Source of the DNA: Streptomyces barringtoniae
Lineage (GTDB): Bacteria; Actinomycetota; Actinomycetes; Streptomycetales; Streptomycetaceae
Length of the DNA stretch: 64,000 bases
Direction of reading: 5' to 3'
Assembly (NCBI RefSeq): GCF_020819595.1
Contig: NZ_JAJHNP010000007.1
Coordinates: 361,238-425,237 of the forward strand
Positions 54,550 to 63,861 of this stretch are shown here, one piece after another (positions within the stretch are counted from its first letter, which is position 1; each line of letters opens with the position of its first letter). Both the position numbers and the translations under genes were made by a program. The notes under the pieces are model-generated. The model ran no database searches and was not told the origin of the DNA. It saw nothing but the letters and a program-made list of their open reading frames with translations.

Positions 54550-56163
54550 TCAGCTCCGCACGCGGCGTGCGAACCGTCCCGCGACAACGCGGCGCATCCC
54601 GGAAAGGCCATCCGCGATGCGCACGGCGAGGCAGCCACTGTTGGTGGCGTACGGCTGGAGCAACAGCACCCGTCCCCGACGGCCCATCCGCACCAGCCGC
54701 CTGAGGCCGGATCCCGCACGAAGCGGCCGCGTGGCCGACTCGCCGTCCCGGAAGGTCAGGGTCACCCAGGCGTCCCAGGTCGTGATCGTGCCGCCTTCAC
54801 AGAGCGCCGCCATGTCCGCGGAGACGACGGCACGCCAGCCGTGTCCGCCTGGCTCGGCTTGCCACTCAGCCTCGTACCGGTGTGCCGCGCCCGTCACACG
54901 GTGCCGCAACTCGACGGTCGCCCGCTCCGGTCCGGCGTGCGCGGTCCTGCCGTAGAGGTCGGCCAGTCGTAGTTCGAGCACGAGCCGGCGACCCGCGCCC
55001 ACGTTCCCGAGGACGTGGAAGGGCAGCAGCGCGACAGGGGTGTCGTCGAGACCGTCGAGCACGATCTCGTCCGTTCCGCCGGGGGTGGAATCCGCCTCGT
55101 CCCACAGCGGTCGCCGCGCGTCACCGGCGTACGGCGGTGTCAGCCGAGGCGGGTCGGCCGCCAACTCGGCCAGCCGCCCGATGTCCACGGCATTTCGCTC
55201 GCGTCCGAGCAGCACCTCGGTGCGCCAACGGGCAGCGGGAGTGGCCCGGCGTGCGGCCTCCGCCTCGAAGGCGCCCACGTGCTCGCGGGCGATCCGCCAC
55301 CAGGCGTCCTGGTACTCCGGCGTCCGCTGCGGCAGTTCGCTCAGGTAGACGGCGAGATCGAACTCAAGGAATTTCGTCTGCGCGGCGATCAGCAGATCCT
55401 GGTCGCCGCTGTCCCGCATGATCTCCAGCACCTGCTGATGGGCGGTGACCCGGTCCCGCCAGTTCTGGATCCGGTCCCGGCGCAGCGAGATCGAAGCCCG
55501 GCCGGTGCCATAGCGCACATGCCAGATGTAGACGGTTTCGGGAGTGACGGCGAAGCGCGGCCCTGCCGCGTACACACGCGCGGTGAACACGAAGTCCTCG
55601 TAGTGCGCCGCGCCGTCGGGGAAACGGATCCGCCGGGACACCAGGAAGTCACGGCGGTAGATCTTGTTCACCGACAGCGTGTCCCACAGCGTCTGCGGGC
55701 GCCCGGCCACCCCGTTGTGCACCGACTCGGTCGTGAACAACCCCTCCTGCCAGGGGATTTCACGCCCACCGGGCAGCTCGCGCCGAACGCACAGGCCTGC
55801 CGCCACATCGGCGCCGTGCCGGAGTGCGACGGCGAGGAGCGTGTCCACAGCCTTCGGCGGAAGCACATCGTCGCTGTCGAGGAAGACGAGCCACGGGTGG
55901 CGGGCCGCGTCGATACCGTCGTTGCGCGGGGTGCCGCAGCCGCCGCTGTTGACCGCACGGCGTACGACGCGCACGCGCGGCTCGGCGGCTGCGAGCTCGC
56001 CCAGTATGCGAGGTGTGTCGTCGGTGGAAGCGTCGTCCACGACGACGACCTCGCCGACCGCATCGCCTTGTGCGAGCGCCGAGGCCACCGCCTCCGCAAC
56101 GTGCTCCGCGTCGTTGTAGGCGATGACCACCACCGTCACCGCCCCGTCGTTCGCGCTGGACAA
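54550..56163 (-). CDS. GT2-family glycosyltransferase with beta-rich C-terminal domain
   Basis: 537 residues from TTG 56163, which has AGGAG five bases upstream; GTG 56196 is an alternative. GT-A domain at 10-240: VTVVVIAYNDAEHVAEAV, then VVVDDASTDDTP, LVFLDSDDVLP and HYEDFVFTARVY. From about 340 onward lies a mostly beta region (DEIVLDGLDDTPVALLPFHVLG to TWDAWVTLTFRDGES), often seen in actinobacterial teichoic acid enzymes. Probably modifies the same polymer as the convergent gene. The operator palindrome lies 83 bp upstream. Confidence 0.85.
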   Translation of the reverse strand: MSSANDGAVTVVVIAYNDAEHVAEAVASALAQGDAVGEVVVVDDASTDDTPRILGELAAAEPRVRVVRRAVNSGGCGTPRNDGIDAARHPWLVFLDSDDVLPPKAVDTLLAVALRHGADVAAGLCVRRELPGGREIPWQEGLFTTESVHNGVAGRPQTLWDTLSVNKIYRRDFLVSRRIRFPDGAAHYEDFVFTARVYAAGPRFAVTPETVYIWHVRYGTGRASISLRRDRIQNWRDRVTAHQQVLEIMRDSGDQDLLIAAQTKFLEFDLAVYLSELPQRTPEYQDAWWRIAREHVGAFEAEAARRATPAARWRTEVLLGRERNAVDIGRLAELAADPPRLTPPYAGDARRPLWDEADSTPGGTDEIVLDGLDDTPVALLPFHVLGNVGAGRRLVLELRLADLYGRTAHAGPERATVELRHRVTGAAHRYEAEWQAEPGGHGWRAVVSADMAALCEGGTITTWDAWVTLTFRDGESATRPLRAGSGLRRLVRMGRRGRVLLLQPYATNSGCLAVRIADGLSGMRRVVAGRFARRVRS

Positions 56164-56245
56164 CTCTGCTCCTGTTCGTGCGGTCGTGACAGGCACCCTG
56201 CGCCGTTGATGGAGCGGAGGACCCGGTGGGCGGCACCCGATGAAC

Positions 56246-56262
56246 TCCTACATTATGTAGGA
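56246..56262. promoter_or_regulatory. Palindrome (operator 2)
   Basis: TCCTACAT-T-ATGTAGGA, a perfect 8-bp-arm palindrome identical in both arms to the core of 52065-52089. It lies in front of the leftward glycosyltransferase gene. The rightward pntA gene starts 236 bp away and could also be affected. Confidence 0.8.
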
Positions 56263-56497
56263 CTGGGCTGATGGGTGCCGGCACCATGTGCGGCACGGTG
56301 CAGGGCAGGCCTCCCCAGAACCGCTCCTACGGTGCTTCGGCGGACGCCCGAGTGAAACACACCACGGCCAAGTCCGTAGGCACGGGCGACCCCGACGGGT
56401 AGGTTCCCACGGCCGGTGTCCACGAGGACGAGCCCTGTGGACGCCTTTTGATCGCGGATAGCCCGTCAAGCCCTCCTCCCAGGAGAGAACACCAGAA

Positions 56498-58054
56498 ATG
56501 TCTGCACAAGAACCTGCGCACCACCCACCCCAGCGCGTCGGCGTGGTGGCCGAGTCCGTCTCCGGTGAGACGCGTGTCGCGGCGACGCCGGCGACCGTAC
56601 GTCAGCTGCTGGGTCTCGGCTACGAGGTCGTGGTGGAGTCCGAGGCCGGCGCGGCGTCCGGCTTCAGTGACCAGGCCTACCTCGATGTCGGCGCGGAGAT
56701 CGGCGAGGCCTGGGACGCGGATGTCGTCCTGAAGGTGAACTCCCCCTCCGACGCGGAGATCACCCGGCTCCGGCAGGGCACGACAGTGGTCGCCCTGCTG
56801 ACGCCGGCACAAAAGCCCGAACTGCTTCACACACTCGCCGATGCCGGGGTGACCGCTCTGGCGCTGGACGCGGTGCCGCGCATCTCGCGCGCTCAGTCGA
56901 TGGACGTGCTGTCGTCGATGGCGAACATCGCCGGGTACCGTGCGGTGATCGAGGCCGCGCACGTCTTCGGCCGGTTCTTCACCGGACAGGTCACCGCGGC
57001 GGGCAAGGTGCCACCGGCGAAGGTGCTGGTCGCCGGCGCGGGCGTGGCCGGCCTCGCGGCGATCGGTGCGGCGTCCAACCTCGGCGCGATCGTGCGGGCG
57101 ACCGACCCGCGGCCCGAGGTCGCGGATCAGGTGAAGTCGCTGGGCGGCGAGTACCTCCCGGTGCACGCCGCCCAGGAGACGAGCACCGACGGCTACGCCA
57201 AGGCGACCTCCGCCGACTATGACCGTGCCGCCGCCGAGCTCTACCACGAGCAGGCGGCGGACGTGGACATCGTGATCACCACCGCGCTGATCCCGGGCCG
57301 GCCGGCGCCGCGCCTGCTGACGGCCAGGAACGTGGCGGCCATGAAGCCGGGCAGCGTCGTCGTCGACATGGCCGCCGCCCAGGGCGGCAACGTCGAGGGC
57401 ACCGTGCCCGGGCGTGCGGTCGTCACCGACAACGGCGTCACCATCATCGGCTACACCGACCTCGCCTCCCGGCTGCCCGCCCAGGCCTCGCAGCTGTTCG
57501 GCACGAACCTGGTGAATCTGCTGAGGCTGCTCACCCCCGGCAAGGACGGGCGGCTGGCGATCGACTTCGACGACGTCGTACAGCGGGCCGTGACCGTGGT
57601 GCGCGACGGCGACGTCACCTGGCCGCCGCCGCCCGTGGCGGTCTCGGCCGCGCCCGCCGTACAGCCGGAGACAAGGCTTGCCGAGCCCGAGCCGAAGCGG
57701 CCGAGGCCGACATCTGCGGGACGCTTCGGCCTGATCGGGCTCGGCATGCTCGCCATGTTCCTGCTGATGGCCTTCGCCCCCGCCCAACTCGCGGGAAACT
57801 TCACGGTCTTCGCCCTGGCGGTGGTGATCGGCTACTACGTCATCGGCAAGGTGCACCACGCGCTGCACACGCCGCTGATGTCGGTGACCAACGCGATCTC
57901 CGGGATCGTCGTGATCGGCGCCCTGCTGCAGATCGGGCACGAGAACCGGATCGTCACCGCGTTGTCCTTCGTGGCGGTCCTGCTGACGAGCGTGAACATC
58001 TTCGGAGGTTTCGCCGTCACCCGCCGCATGCTGTCCATGTTCTCGAAAGGCTGA
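56498..58054 (+). CDS. pntA: NAD(P) transhydrogenase subunit alpha
   Basis: 518 residues, close to E. coli PntA (510). Domain I (NAD binding) from VGVVAESVSGETRVAATP through VLVAGAGVAGLAAIGAASNLGA near 173 to VVDMAAAQGGNVEGT near 290. A Pro-rich linker near 390-415 is followed by four hydrophobic segments (about 420-515), the alpha part of membrane domain II. It couples hydride transfer between NADH and NADP+ to proton movement, supplying NADPH. GGAG lies about ten bases before the ATG. Next gene encodes the beta subunit. Confidence 0.93.
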   Translation: MSAQEPAHHPPQRVGVVAESVSGETRVAATPATVRQLLGLGYEVVVESEAGAASGFSDQAYLDVGAEIGEAWDADVVLKVNSPSDAEITRLRQGTTVVALLTPAQKPELLHTLADAGVTALALDAVPRISRAQSMDVLSSMANIAGYRAVIEAAHVFGRFFTGQVTAAGKVPPAKVLVAGAGVAGLAAIGAASNLGAIVRATDPRPEVADQVKSLGGEYLPVHAAQETSTDGYAKATSADYDRAAAELYHEQAADVDIVITTALIPGRPAPRLLTARNVAAMKPGSVVVDMAAAQGGNVEGTVPGRAVVTDNGVTIIGYTDLASRLPAQASQLFGTNLVNLLRLLTPGKDGRLAIDFDDVVQRAVTVVRDGDVTWPPPPVAVSAAPAVQPETRLAEPEPKRPRPTSAGRFGLIGLGMLAMFLLMAFAPAQLAGNFTVFALAVVIGYYVIGKVHHALHTPLMSVTNAISGIVVIGALLQIGHENRIVTALSFVAVLLTSVNIFGGFAVTRRMLSMFSKG

Positions 58055-58060
58055 GCCGAG

Positions 58061-59527
58061 ATGACCTCACTGACGGCCTCCCACGCTGCCGACCTGGTCG
58101 CCGCCCTGTTGTTCATCCTCAGCCTGGCCGGCCTGTCCCAGCACCGCACCTCCCGCGCCGGCATCGTCTACGGCATCGCCGGGATGGTCCTCGCACTGGT
58201 CGCCACCGTCGTGGTGGCCGCGCAGAGCATCACCGCCGGGGCGGTGGCCCTGATCGTGCTGGCCATGGCGCTCGGCGCGGCGATCGGCCTGTGGCGGGCC
58301 CGCCGCGTCGAGATGACGCAGATGCCGGAACTGATCGCGGTGCTGCACAGCTTCGTCGGCCTTGCCGCGGTGCTGGTGGGCTGGAACAGCTACCTGGAGG
58401 TGGAGGCGCACGGCACGGCGCAGACCCGGATCGGCGCCGACCTGCTGGGCATCCACCATGCCGAGGTGTTCGTCGGCATCTTCATCGGCGCGGTCACCTT
58501 CACCGGCTCGATCGTCGCGTTCCTGAAGCTCTCGGCGCGCATCAAGTCCCGTCCGCTGATGCTGCCGGGCAAGAACGCGCTGAACCTCGGCGCGCTCGGC
58601 GCATTCGTCGCGCTGACCGTCTGGTTCACGATCAGCCCGAACCTGCCGCTGATGATCGCGGTCACCGCGCTGGCGCTGGCCCTCGGCTGGCACCTGGTCG
58701 CCTCGATCGGCGGCGGCGACATGCCCGTCGTCGTCTCCATGCTGAACAGCTACTCGGGCTGGGCGGCGGCCGCGGCCGGCTTCCTGCTCGACAACAACCT
58801 GCTCATCGTCACGGGCGCGCTGGTGGGCTCCTCCGGCGCCTACCTGTCCTACATCATGTGCAAGGCGATGAACCGGTCCTTCATCTCCGTCATCGCGGGC
58901 GGTTTCGGCATCGAGGCCCCCACGGGCAGGGGCGAGGAGCAGGGCGAGCACCGCGAGGTGCGGGCCGCGGAGGCGGCCGAGGCGCTCGCGCAGGCTCGCT
59001 CGGTGATCATCACCCCCGGCTACGGCATGGCCGTCGCCCAGGCCCAGCACCCGGTCGCGGAGCTGACGCGACAGCTGCGCGAGCGGGGCGTCGAGGTCCG
59101 CTTCGGCGTCCACCCCGTCGCAGGTCGCCTGCCCGGGCACATGAACGTGCTGCTGGCCGAGGCGAAGGTGCCGTACGACATCGTCCTGGAGATGGACGAG
59201 ATCAACGACGACTTCGCCGACACCTCCATCGTGCTGGTCATCGGAGCGAACGACACCGTCAACCCGGCAGCGACCGAGGACCCGGCCAGCCCGATCGCCG
59301 GCATGCCGGTGCTGCGGGTCTGGGAGGCGGAACAGGTCATCGTCTTCAAGCGCTCCATGGCCTCCGGCTACGCGGGCGTGCAGAACCCGCTCTTCTTCCG
59401 CGAGAACAGCAGCATGCTCTTCGGCGACGCCAAGCAAAGCGTCGAGGAGATCCTGCGCGCGCTCAGCACCAACGGCAGCCATGGGGCGGCCCCGGTCGCG
59501 CGTCAGGCGACGGTGGCCGGCCGGTGA
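58061..59527 (+). CDS. pntB: NAD(P) transhydrogenase subunit beta
   Basis: 488 residues (E. coli 462). Hydrophobic N-terminal 270 residues with eight to nine segments, including HSFVGLAAVLVGWNSYLE and MPVVVSMLNSYSGWAAAAAGFLL, then the NADP-binding domain III with VIITPGYGMAVAQAQHPVAEL near 315, PGHMNVLLAEAKVPYD near 355 and IGANDTVNPAA near 395. Starts 6 bp after pntA, so the two are one operon. Confidence 0.93.
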   Translation: MTSLTASHAADLVAALLFILSLAGLSQHRTSRAGIVYGIAGMVLALVATVVVAAQSITAGAVALIVLAMALGAAIGLWRARRVEMTQMPELIAVLHSFVGLAAVLVGWNSYLEVEAHGTAQTRIGADLLGIHHAEVFVGIFIGAVTFTGSIVAFLKLSARIKSRPLMLPGKNALNLGALGAFVALTVWFTISPNLPLMIAVTALALALGWHLVASIGGGDMPVVVSMLNSYSGWAAAAAGFLLDNNLLIVTGALVGSSGAYLSYIMCKAMNRSFISVIAGGFGIEAPTGRGEEQGEHREVRAAEAAEALAQARSVIITPGYGMAVAQAQHPVAELTRQLRERGVEVRFGVHPVAGRLPGHMNVLLAEAKVPYDIVLEMDEINDDFADTSIVLVIGANDTVNPAATEDPASPIAGMPVLRVWEAEQVIVFKRSMASGYAGVQNPLFFRENSSMLFGDAKQSVEEILRALSTNGSHGAAPVARQATVAGR

Positions 59528-59765
59528 GCCGGTTCTGAGTTCGTTCGTCGTCCTGCCACCAGCGTCCGGACCGTCTCGATGGTTCAGCTGTTCGGGCATC
59601 CTGACGCCGCAGGCGGCGGCAGACATGGTGTCGGCCGCCGCCTGGTGGCAAGGGTTCATGTTCCTGTGCACGTGGAGTGACGTGGCGTCAGCTGGTCGCG
59701 CTGCCGAGACCCACTCGGCTGGGCGCGCAAGGGCTGCCCACCCAGGCTGGAGGGTGGCCGTGGGG

Positions 59766-61475
59766 TCAGTCGCCCTCCTCGGCGAGGGCAGCCAGTTCAC
59801 GATCCACGGCGCGCTGGTGCTCCACCGCCTCATCACGGGCCTTGCGCGGACTCCAACGGCCGGCCATGACGAAGATGAACGGCAGGAAGATCACTTGCCC
59901 GGCGACACAGATCAGCCACCAGGTGCGCCACTGTTCGGGGCCCTGGGCGGCGGCGTTCTTCACCTGGGACCCGTAGCGTTGCAGCAGCGCCAACTGCGGC
60001 TGGGCCCTGCGCACGGTCGCCAGGTCGTCGTCCCCGACCTCGCGCGCCGCCTGAGCCGCCAGCGCCGGTGGGACTGCGGCCGGAGGATACGCCTCGAGTT
60101 CGGCGAAAAGCCGCGGGTGCGCGTCGATGATGGCCAGAGCGGGGGCGGCCTGGACGCTTGCGGCCTTTACCTGGGCGCCATGCTCGACCAGGGGCGTGGC
60201 CGACGTCACCACGACCGGGACGAACGCTGTGGAAACCGCGACCACCGCCCGGATGATCCATCCCCACACGGCCAGACCGGTCGCCGTGGCGGCCGGGTTC
60301 TGCTTCTCCACGGTCTCGGTGAAGCTCGCCATCCAGGGTGCGTAGGTGACGCCGGTGAGCACACCGATGGCGACGAACAGTGCGGCAAAGGTGTAGTAGC
60401 CGGTGCGCGGCTCCGTGGCGTGCAGGGCGAAGAGCGTGGTGACCACGATCGAACCGACGGCTCCGACGATCATGAACGGCTTGCGTACCTTCAGTTTGTC
60501 GGAGAGCAGCCCCGCCGCCACCAGTGCCACCGCGTTGGCCGCCCAGTACCAGTTGGCCAGCCCGTTGGTGCGCTGCTCGCTGTAGCCGAACGTCGCGGCG
60601 AAATAGACGACGAAGTTTCCTACGGCGCCGAAGTAGAGCAGGAGGAAGAGGCTGACGGCCGTGGCCGAGCCGACGACGTCCAGCCGCAGCATCTGCCGCC
60701 AGTGACCCGCGGCCGCCGTCCTCTGATTCGCGCCCTTGGCCCGCGCTTCGATGAGCGCACGGTCGCGGAGGCTGACCATGATCTGGTCACGCAGCCGAGG
60801 CGACAGCTCGCGCAGCCCCAGCAGCGCCAACATGAAGACGGCAAGCCCGGCCCAGCCGGAGTAGCGCAGCTCGTCCTGCCAGCCGGCGAAGGACAGGGTG
60901 CTGCTGGTGACGACGGTGACGACCAGGCTCCCGATGACCGGGCCCATGGTCCAGTAGCCCATCGCGGTGGCTCGGCCGAGCTGTGGAGAGAAGTCCCGGA
61001 TCAGTGCCGGCGTGGCCACCAGCACGATGCCTTCGATGAAGCTGAGGCCGGCGAAGAGCACCAGGTAGGTGCCCTTGTCCGGGGCGTTGGGCAGGCCGAG
61101 GAGGCTGAGCAGGGCGGCGATGAGAAGCCCGTAGACCACCATGTTGGCCCGGCCCCAGCGGTCGGCGAGGCCCGCCACGAGCGAGGCGAAGGCGCCGACG
61201 GCGTTGCCGATGACGCTGACCCACACGAAGTAGCTGTAGGTCATGTGGAAGTGCGTGATGATCGACGTGGCGACCGCGTACTGCACGTAGAGGGCGTAGT
61301 ACAGGACCACGGTGGTCAACACGACGATCGCCAGGTACGCCATCCGGCGTGAGGTGGCGGGATAGTGGTTCAACTCGCGGCGCCACAACCGGGCGGCCTG
61401 GTGGGGAGTTTCCGGCGTGCCGGTATCGGTCGGTCCGAGATCCGTGTCGTCGGGCGAAGCGGGCATGGCAGTCAT
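59766..61475 (-). CDS. MFS transporter with large periplasmic or cytosolic insertion
   Basis: 569 residues from ATG 61475 (AGGAG upstream). About twelve hydrophobic segments in two halves; GLADRWGRANMVVYG is the motif-A loop. Between the last two segments is a soluble stretch of about 85 residues (EHGAQVKAASVQAAPALAII to NAAAQGPEQWRTWW) that is unusual in MFS proteins but seen in a Streptomyces-specific subgroup. The substrate is unknown. A TetR-like operator (61628-61645) lies 153 bp upstream. Confidence 0.83.
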   Translation of the reverse strand: MTAMPASPDDTDLGPTDTGTPETPHQAARLWRRELNHYPATSRRMAYLAIVVLTTVVLYYALYVQYAVATSIITHFHMTYSYFVWVSVIGNAVGAFASLVAGLADRWGRANMVVYGLLIAALLSLLGLPNAPDKGTYLVLFAGLSFIEGIVLVATPALIRDFSPQLGRATAMGYWTMGPVIGSLVVTVVTSSTLSFAGWQDELRYSGWAGLAVFMLALLGLRELSPRLRDQIMVSLRDRALIEARAKGANQRTAAAGHWRQMLRLDVVGSATAVSLFLLLYFGAVGNFVVYFAATFGYSEQRTNGLANWYWAANAVALVAAGLLSDKLKVRKPFMIVGAVGSIVVTTLFALHATEPRTGYYTFAALFVAIGVLTGVTYAPWMASFTETVEKQNPAATATGLAVWGWIIRAVVAVSTAFVPVVVTSATPLVEHGAQVKAASVQAAPALAIIDAHPRLFAELEAYPPAAVPPALAAQAAREVGDDDLATVRRAQPQLALLQRYGSQVKNAAAQGPEQWRTWWLICVAGQVIFLPFIFVMAGRWSPRKARDEAVEHQRAVDRELAALAEEGD

Positions 61476-61627
61476 GCGGCGGCTCCTGGGGTCGGGCCCA
61501 TGGGCCCGGTGCGGTGGGTGCGGACGGTGCGCGCCTTGCGGTGCGGCGGGCACGAGCACTGTTCGGCCAGGTGGGCCGAACCCCTGGGGTCTCTGTGTCC
61601 CTTCGGGGAAGATGTGCGCAGACGCTA

Positions 61628-61645
61628 GTACCGACTGGTCGGTAC
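61628..61645. promoter_or_regulatory. TetR-type operator upstream of the MFS gene
   Basis: GTACCGAC-TG-GTCGGTAC, with 8-bp perfect arms around two bases. The ACCGAC/GTCGGT half sites are typical for actinobacterial TetR repressors of efflux genes. No TetR gene is found nearby, so the regulator must be encoded elsewhere. Confidence 0.7.
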
Positions 61646-62758
61646 GGCCTAGGGGTGTGCGTGGGGATACCGAAACGTGACCTTGCGCCCGGGGAGTTGT
61701 AGGGGCCGGGTGGATGACCTCGGGTCGCCAGGGCGCGCAGGACGATGGTGTCCCTAGGGCACGCGCACCTCGCCGGGATCGGCCGATGCCGCTGAGGGCC
61801 CCGTCCGTTCCTCCGCCGGTCGGAGCCGGGCCGGATCCTGAGCGAGAAGGGCATCACCGTTGAAGACCATCGCGGGACTCCGGGGTTGGGTGCGGATGCC
61901 GTCGACTCGGCGCGCCACTTCTACGAGATCAAGGCCCACGGCGGACTGCTACCACCCGAAGGCTCCGTGACCAGGGCCGAGTTCGTGCGTGCGATCAAGG
62001 AGGGCGAGAACTGCTCGCTCGTCGTCGCCTCGCACTTGGAGCACAACACCGGCACCCCCGCCCTCCTGGTCATCACAGATCCTCTGCGTTGCCTGCCAGC
62101 TCATCATCCGAGCACGGCGCGTCGTCAACCCGTGCAGCTGACGTCCGAGGCCTTCGTGTTCAACGACCGGTTCGGCTTCATCCGGGAGCACGGTGGCCGG
62201 ATGATGAATGTCCTGAATGCCCGCATCCTTGGAGTACTCGCCGAGCGTGCAGTCCCCGCCCGCCCTGCGGGTGCGGGTGACCCGGCTGTCCAAGTGGTCT
62301 CCTTCGCCCCCGCCGCCGGCTATGCAGCGGCCGGCGCCGGTCTGCGGCCGACCACCCTGCGCATGTGCTCGCGGCCACGCCGGCACTGGTCGCATCCCGG
62401 CTGCGTCGCCGGGCGGGTCCCCATCCGCGCACCGGCGTGCCGGGGCTCCGGCCGTTGCCACGAGCCGGCGAACTCCTCAGGCGCACGGGCTGGTCCGGAA
62501 GCGAAGTGTGCGGGAGCGAGTGCCAAGGCCCGGGAGTTCCCCTGCGCGGCGGGAACAGCCGAGGTGGCCGGCGCTGTTGCACCAGCCGAGGAACTGGCGT
62601 CGTGCGGGCGGGGAAGCAGGGGGAGTAAAAGATCGTCCGCCCCGACGCGATCCGGGGCCCCGGGCCCGCGGTACGCCCCGGTCACCCGAAATCGCGGCGA
62701 CCGCTTGTACGCCTGCCGCAGACTCGGACCGAGGTCTTTTCACACAGGAGGATATTTC
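61646..62758. other. Gene-poor stretch with DUF3883-like fragment
   Basis: Apart from the fragment at 61860-62110, no intact gene is visible. The open frame that runs into the PIG-L gene has no similarity upstream of 62759 besides that fragment. Confidence 0.5.
61860..62110 (+). pseudogene. DUF3883-like (NO VEIN C-terminal) domain fragment
   Basis: Reads ARHFYEIKAHGGLLPPEGSV, then TRAEFVRAIKEGENCSLVVAS, then TPALLVITDPLRCLP. This matches the restriction-nuclease-like C-terminal domain (E-I-K core, T-x-x-E-F block, V-x-x-Y/C-S-L-V-V strand) of large DUF3883 proteins. The large N-terminal part is absent. Confidence 0.55.
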
Positions 62759-63592
62759 ATGCATGACAGGCCCTTGACGCTCATGGCGGTGCACGCCCAC
62801 CCCGACGACGAGGCCACTGGCACGGGAGGTGTCCTCGCGCGGTACGCGGCGGAGGGCATCCGCACGGTCCTCGTGACGTGTACCGACGGTAGTTGCGGTG
62901 ACGGGCCGGAGGGTGTCAAACCGGGCGATCCCGGGCACGATCCGGCAGCCGTCGCCTTGATGCGGCGCCACGAACTCGAGTCGAGTTGCGACATTCTGAA
63001 GGTCAGTCACCTGGAGATGCTGGGCTATGCCGACTCCGGGATGATGGGCTGGCCGGCCAACGACGCCCCCGGGTCCTTCTGGCGGACCCCCGTGGAGGAG
63101 GGCGCTGCCCGGCTCGCGGAACTCTTGCGCCGCTACCAACCCGATGTGGTCGTGACCTACGACGAGAACGGCTTCTACGGCCACCCCGACCACATCCAGG
63201 CAAACCGCATCACGATGACGGCGCTGGCGATGACCGCGCAGACGCCGAAGGTGTACTGGACGACGGCGCCCCGGTCGATGATGCAGCGATTCGGGGAGAC
63301 CATGCGTGAGTTCGGTGCGGACTGGCAGGAGCCGGATCCGGCCGAGGCCGCCGCGATGGCCGAGATCGGACTCCCCGACGAGGAGATCACCACCTGGGTG
63401 GACACCACCGCGTTCGGCGGTCAGAAGTTCGATGCGCTGGCCGCGCACGCCAGTCAGGGCGAGAACATCTTCTTCCTCAAGATGGGCCAGAAAAGGTTCA
63501 CCGAATTGATGGGCGTCGAGACCTTCGTACGTGTCCAGGACACCACCGGCGCCGCCGTGCCCGAGAACGACCTGTTCGCCGGACTGCGCTGA
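62759..63592 (+). CDS. PIG-L/LmbE-family deacetylase (mycothiol-type)
   Basis: 277 residues from ATG 62759 (AGGAGG eight bases upstream). Zinc motif AHPDDEATG at 12-20 and the second metal motif GHPDHIQANR near 143-152; DENGFYGH precedes it. These are the LmbE/MshB/Mca features of zinc-dependent N-acetylglucosaminyl deacetylases or mycothiol S-conjugate amidases. The chain length and the conserved GYADSGMMGWPANDAPGSFW region are closer to Mca and related enzymes. Possibly detoxification of mycothiol conjugates. Confidence 0.85.
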   Translation: MHDRPLTLMAVHAHPDDEATGTGGVLARYAAEGIRTVLVTCTDGSCGDGPEGVKPGDPGHDPAAVALMRRHELESSCDILKVSHLEMLGYADSGMMGWPANDAPGSFWRTPVEEGAARLAELLRRYQPDVVVTYDENGFYGHPDHIQANRITMTALAMTAQTPKVYWTTAPRSMMQRFGETMREFGADWQEPDPAEAAAMAEIGLPDEEITTWVDTTAFGGQKFDALAAHASQGENIFFLKMGQKRFTELMGVETFVRVQDTTGAAVPENDLFAGLR

Positions 63593-63861
63593 TCCCTTGA
63601 TCATCAGGGGGCCCTGCTCGGTAGCGTGGCTGTTACCGGACGGGCTGGTGGCCAGTGTCCATGCCGAGCCGCGGTCCGCCCCGCTCAGCCCGTCCCCGGA
63701 GCAGATGCGGGCTGCGGCTCTGCACAGACCAGCAGCGCCGGCGTGGTCCCACTTCGCGGCGACGAAACGGCGGTGCCGGCCGAGCAGGGTGCCTGGGTGA
63801 TCGGGAAGTCATCGCGCCAGTGGCGCCGAGATACAAGGCCGGAGAGGGTGGCGAATCGCTC

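Noticed and set aside
58847..58860. TCCTACATCATGTG in pntB, resembling the glycosyltransferase operator
   Set aside because: It matches only part of the second arm and encodes conserved membrane residues of PntB, so it is probably chance.
61886..62758. N-terminal extension of the PIG-L deacetylase
   Set aside because: The family begins at the AHPDDE motif shortly after 62759, where AGGAGG gives a clear start. The upstream frame includes an unrelated DUF3883-like fragment.
63595..63611. CCCTTGATCATCAGGGG hairpin after the PIG-L stop
   Set aside because: The stem is short and needs a bulge, too weak to call a terminator with confidence.
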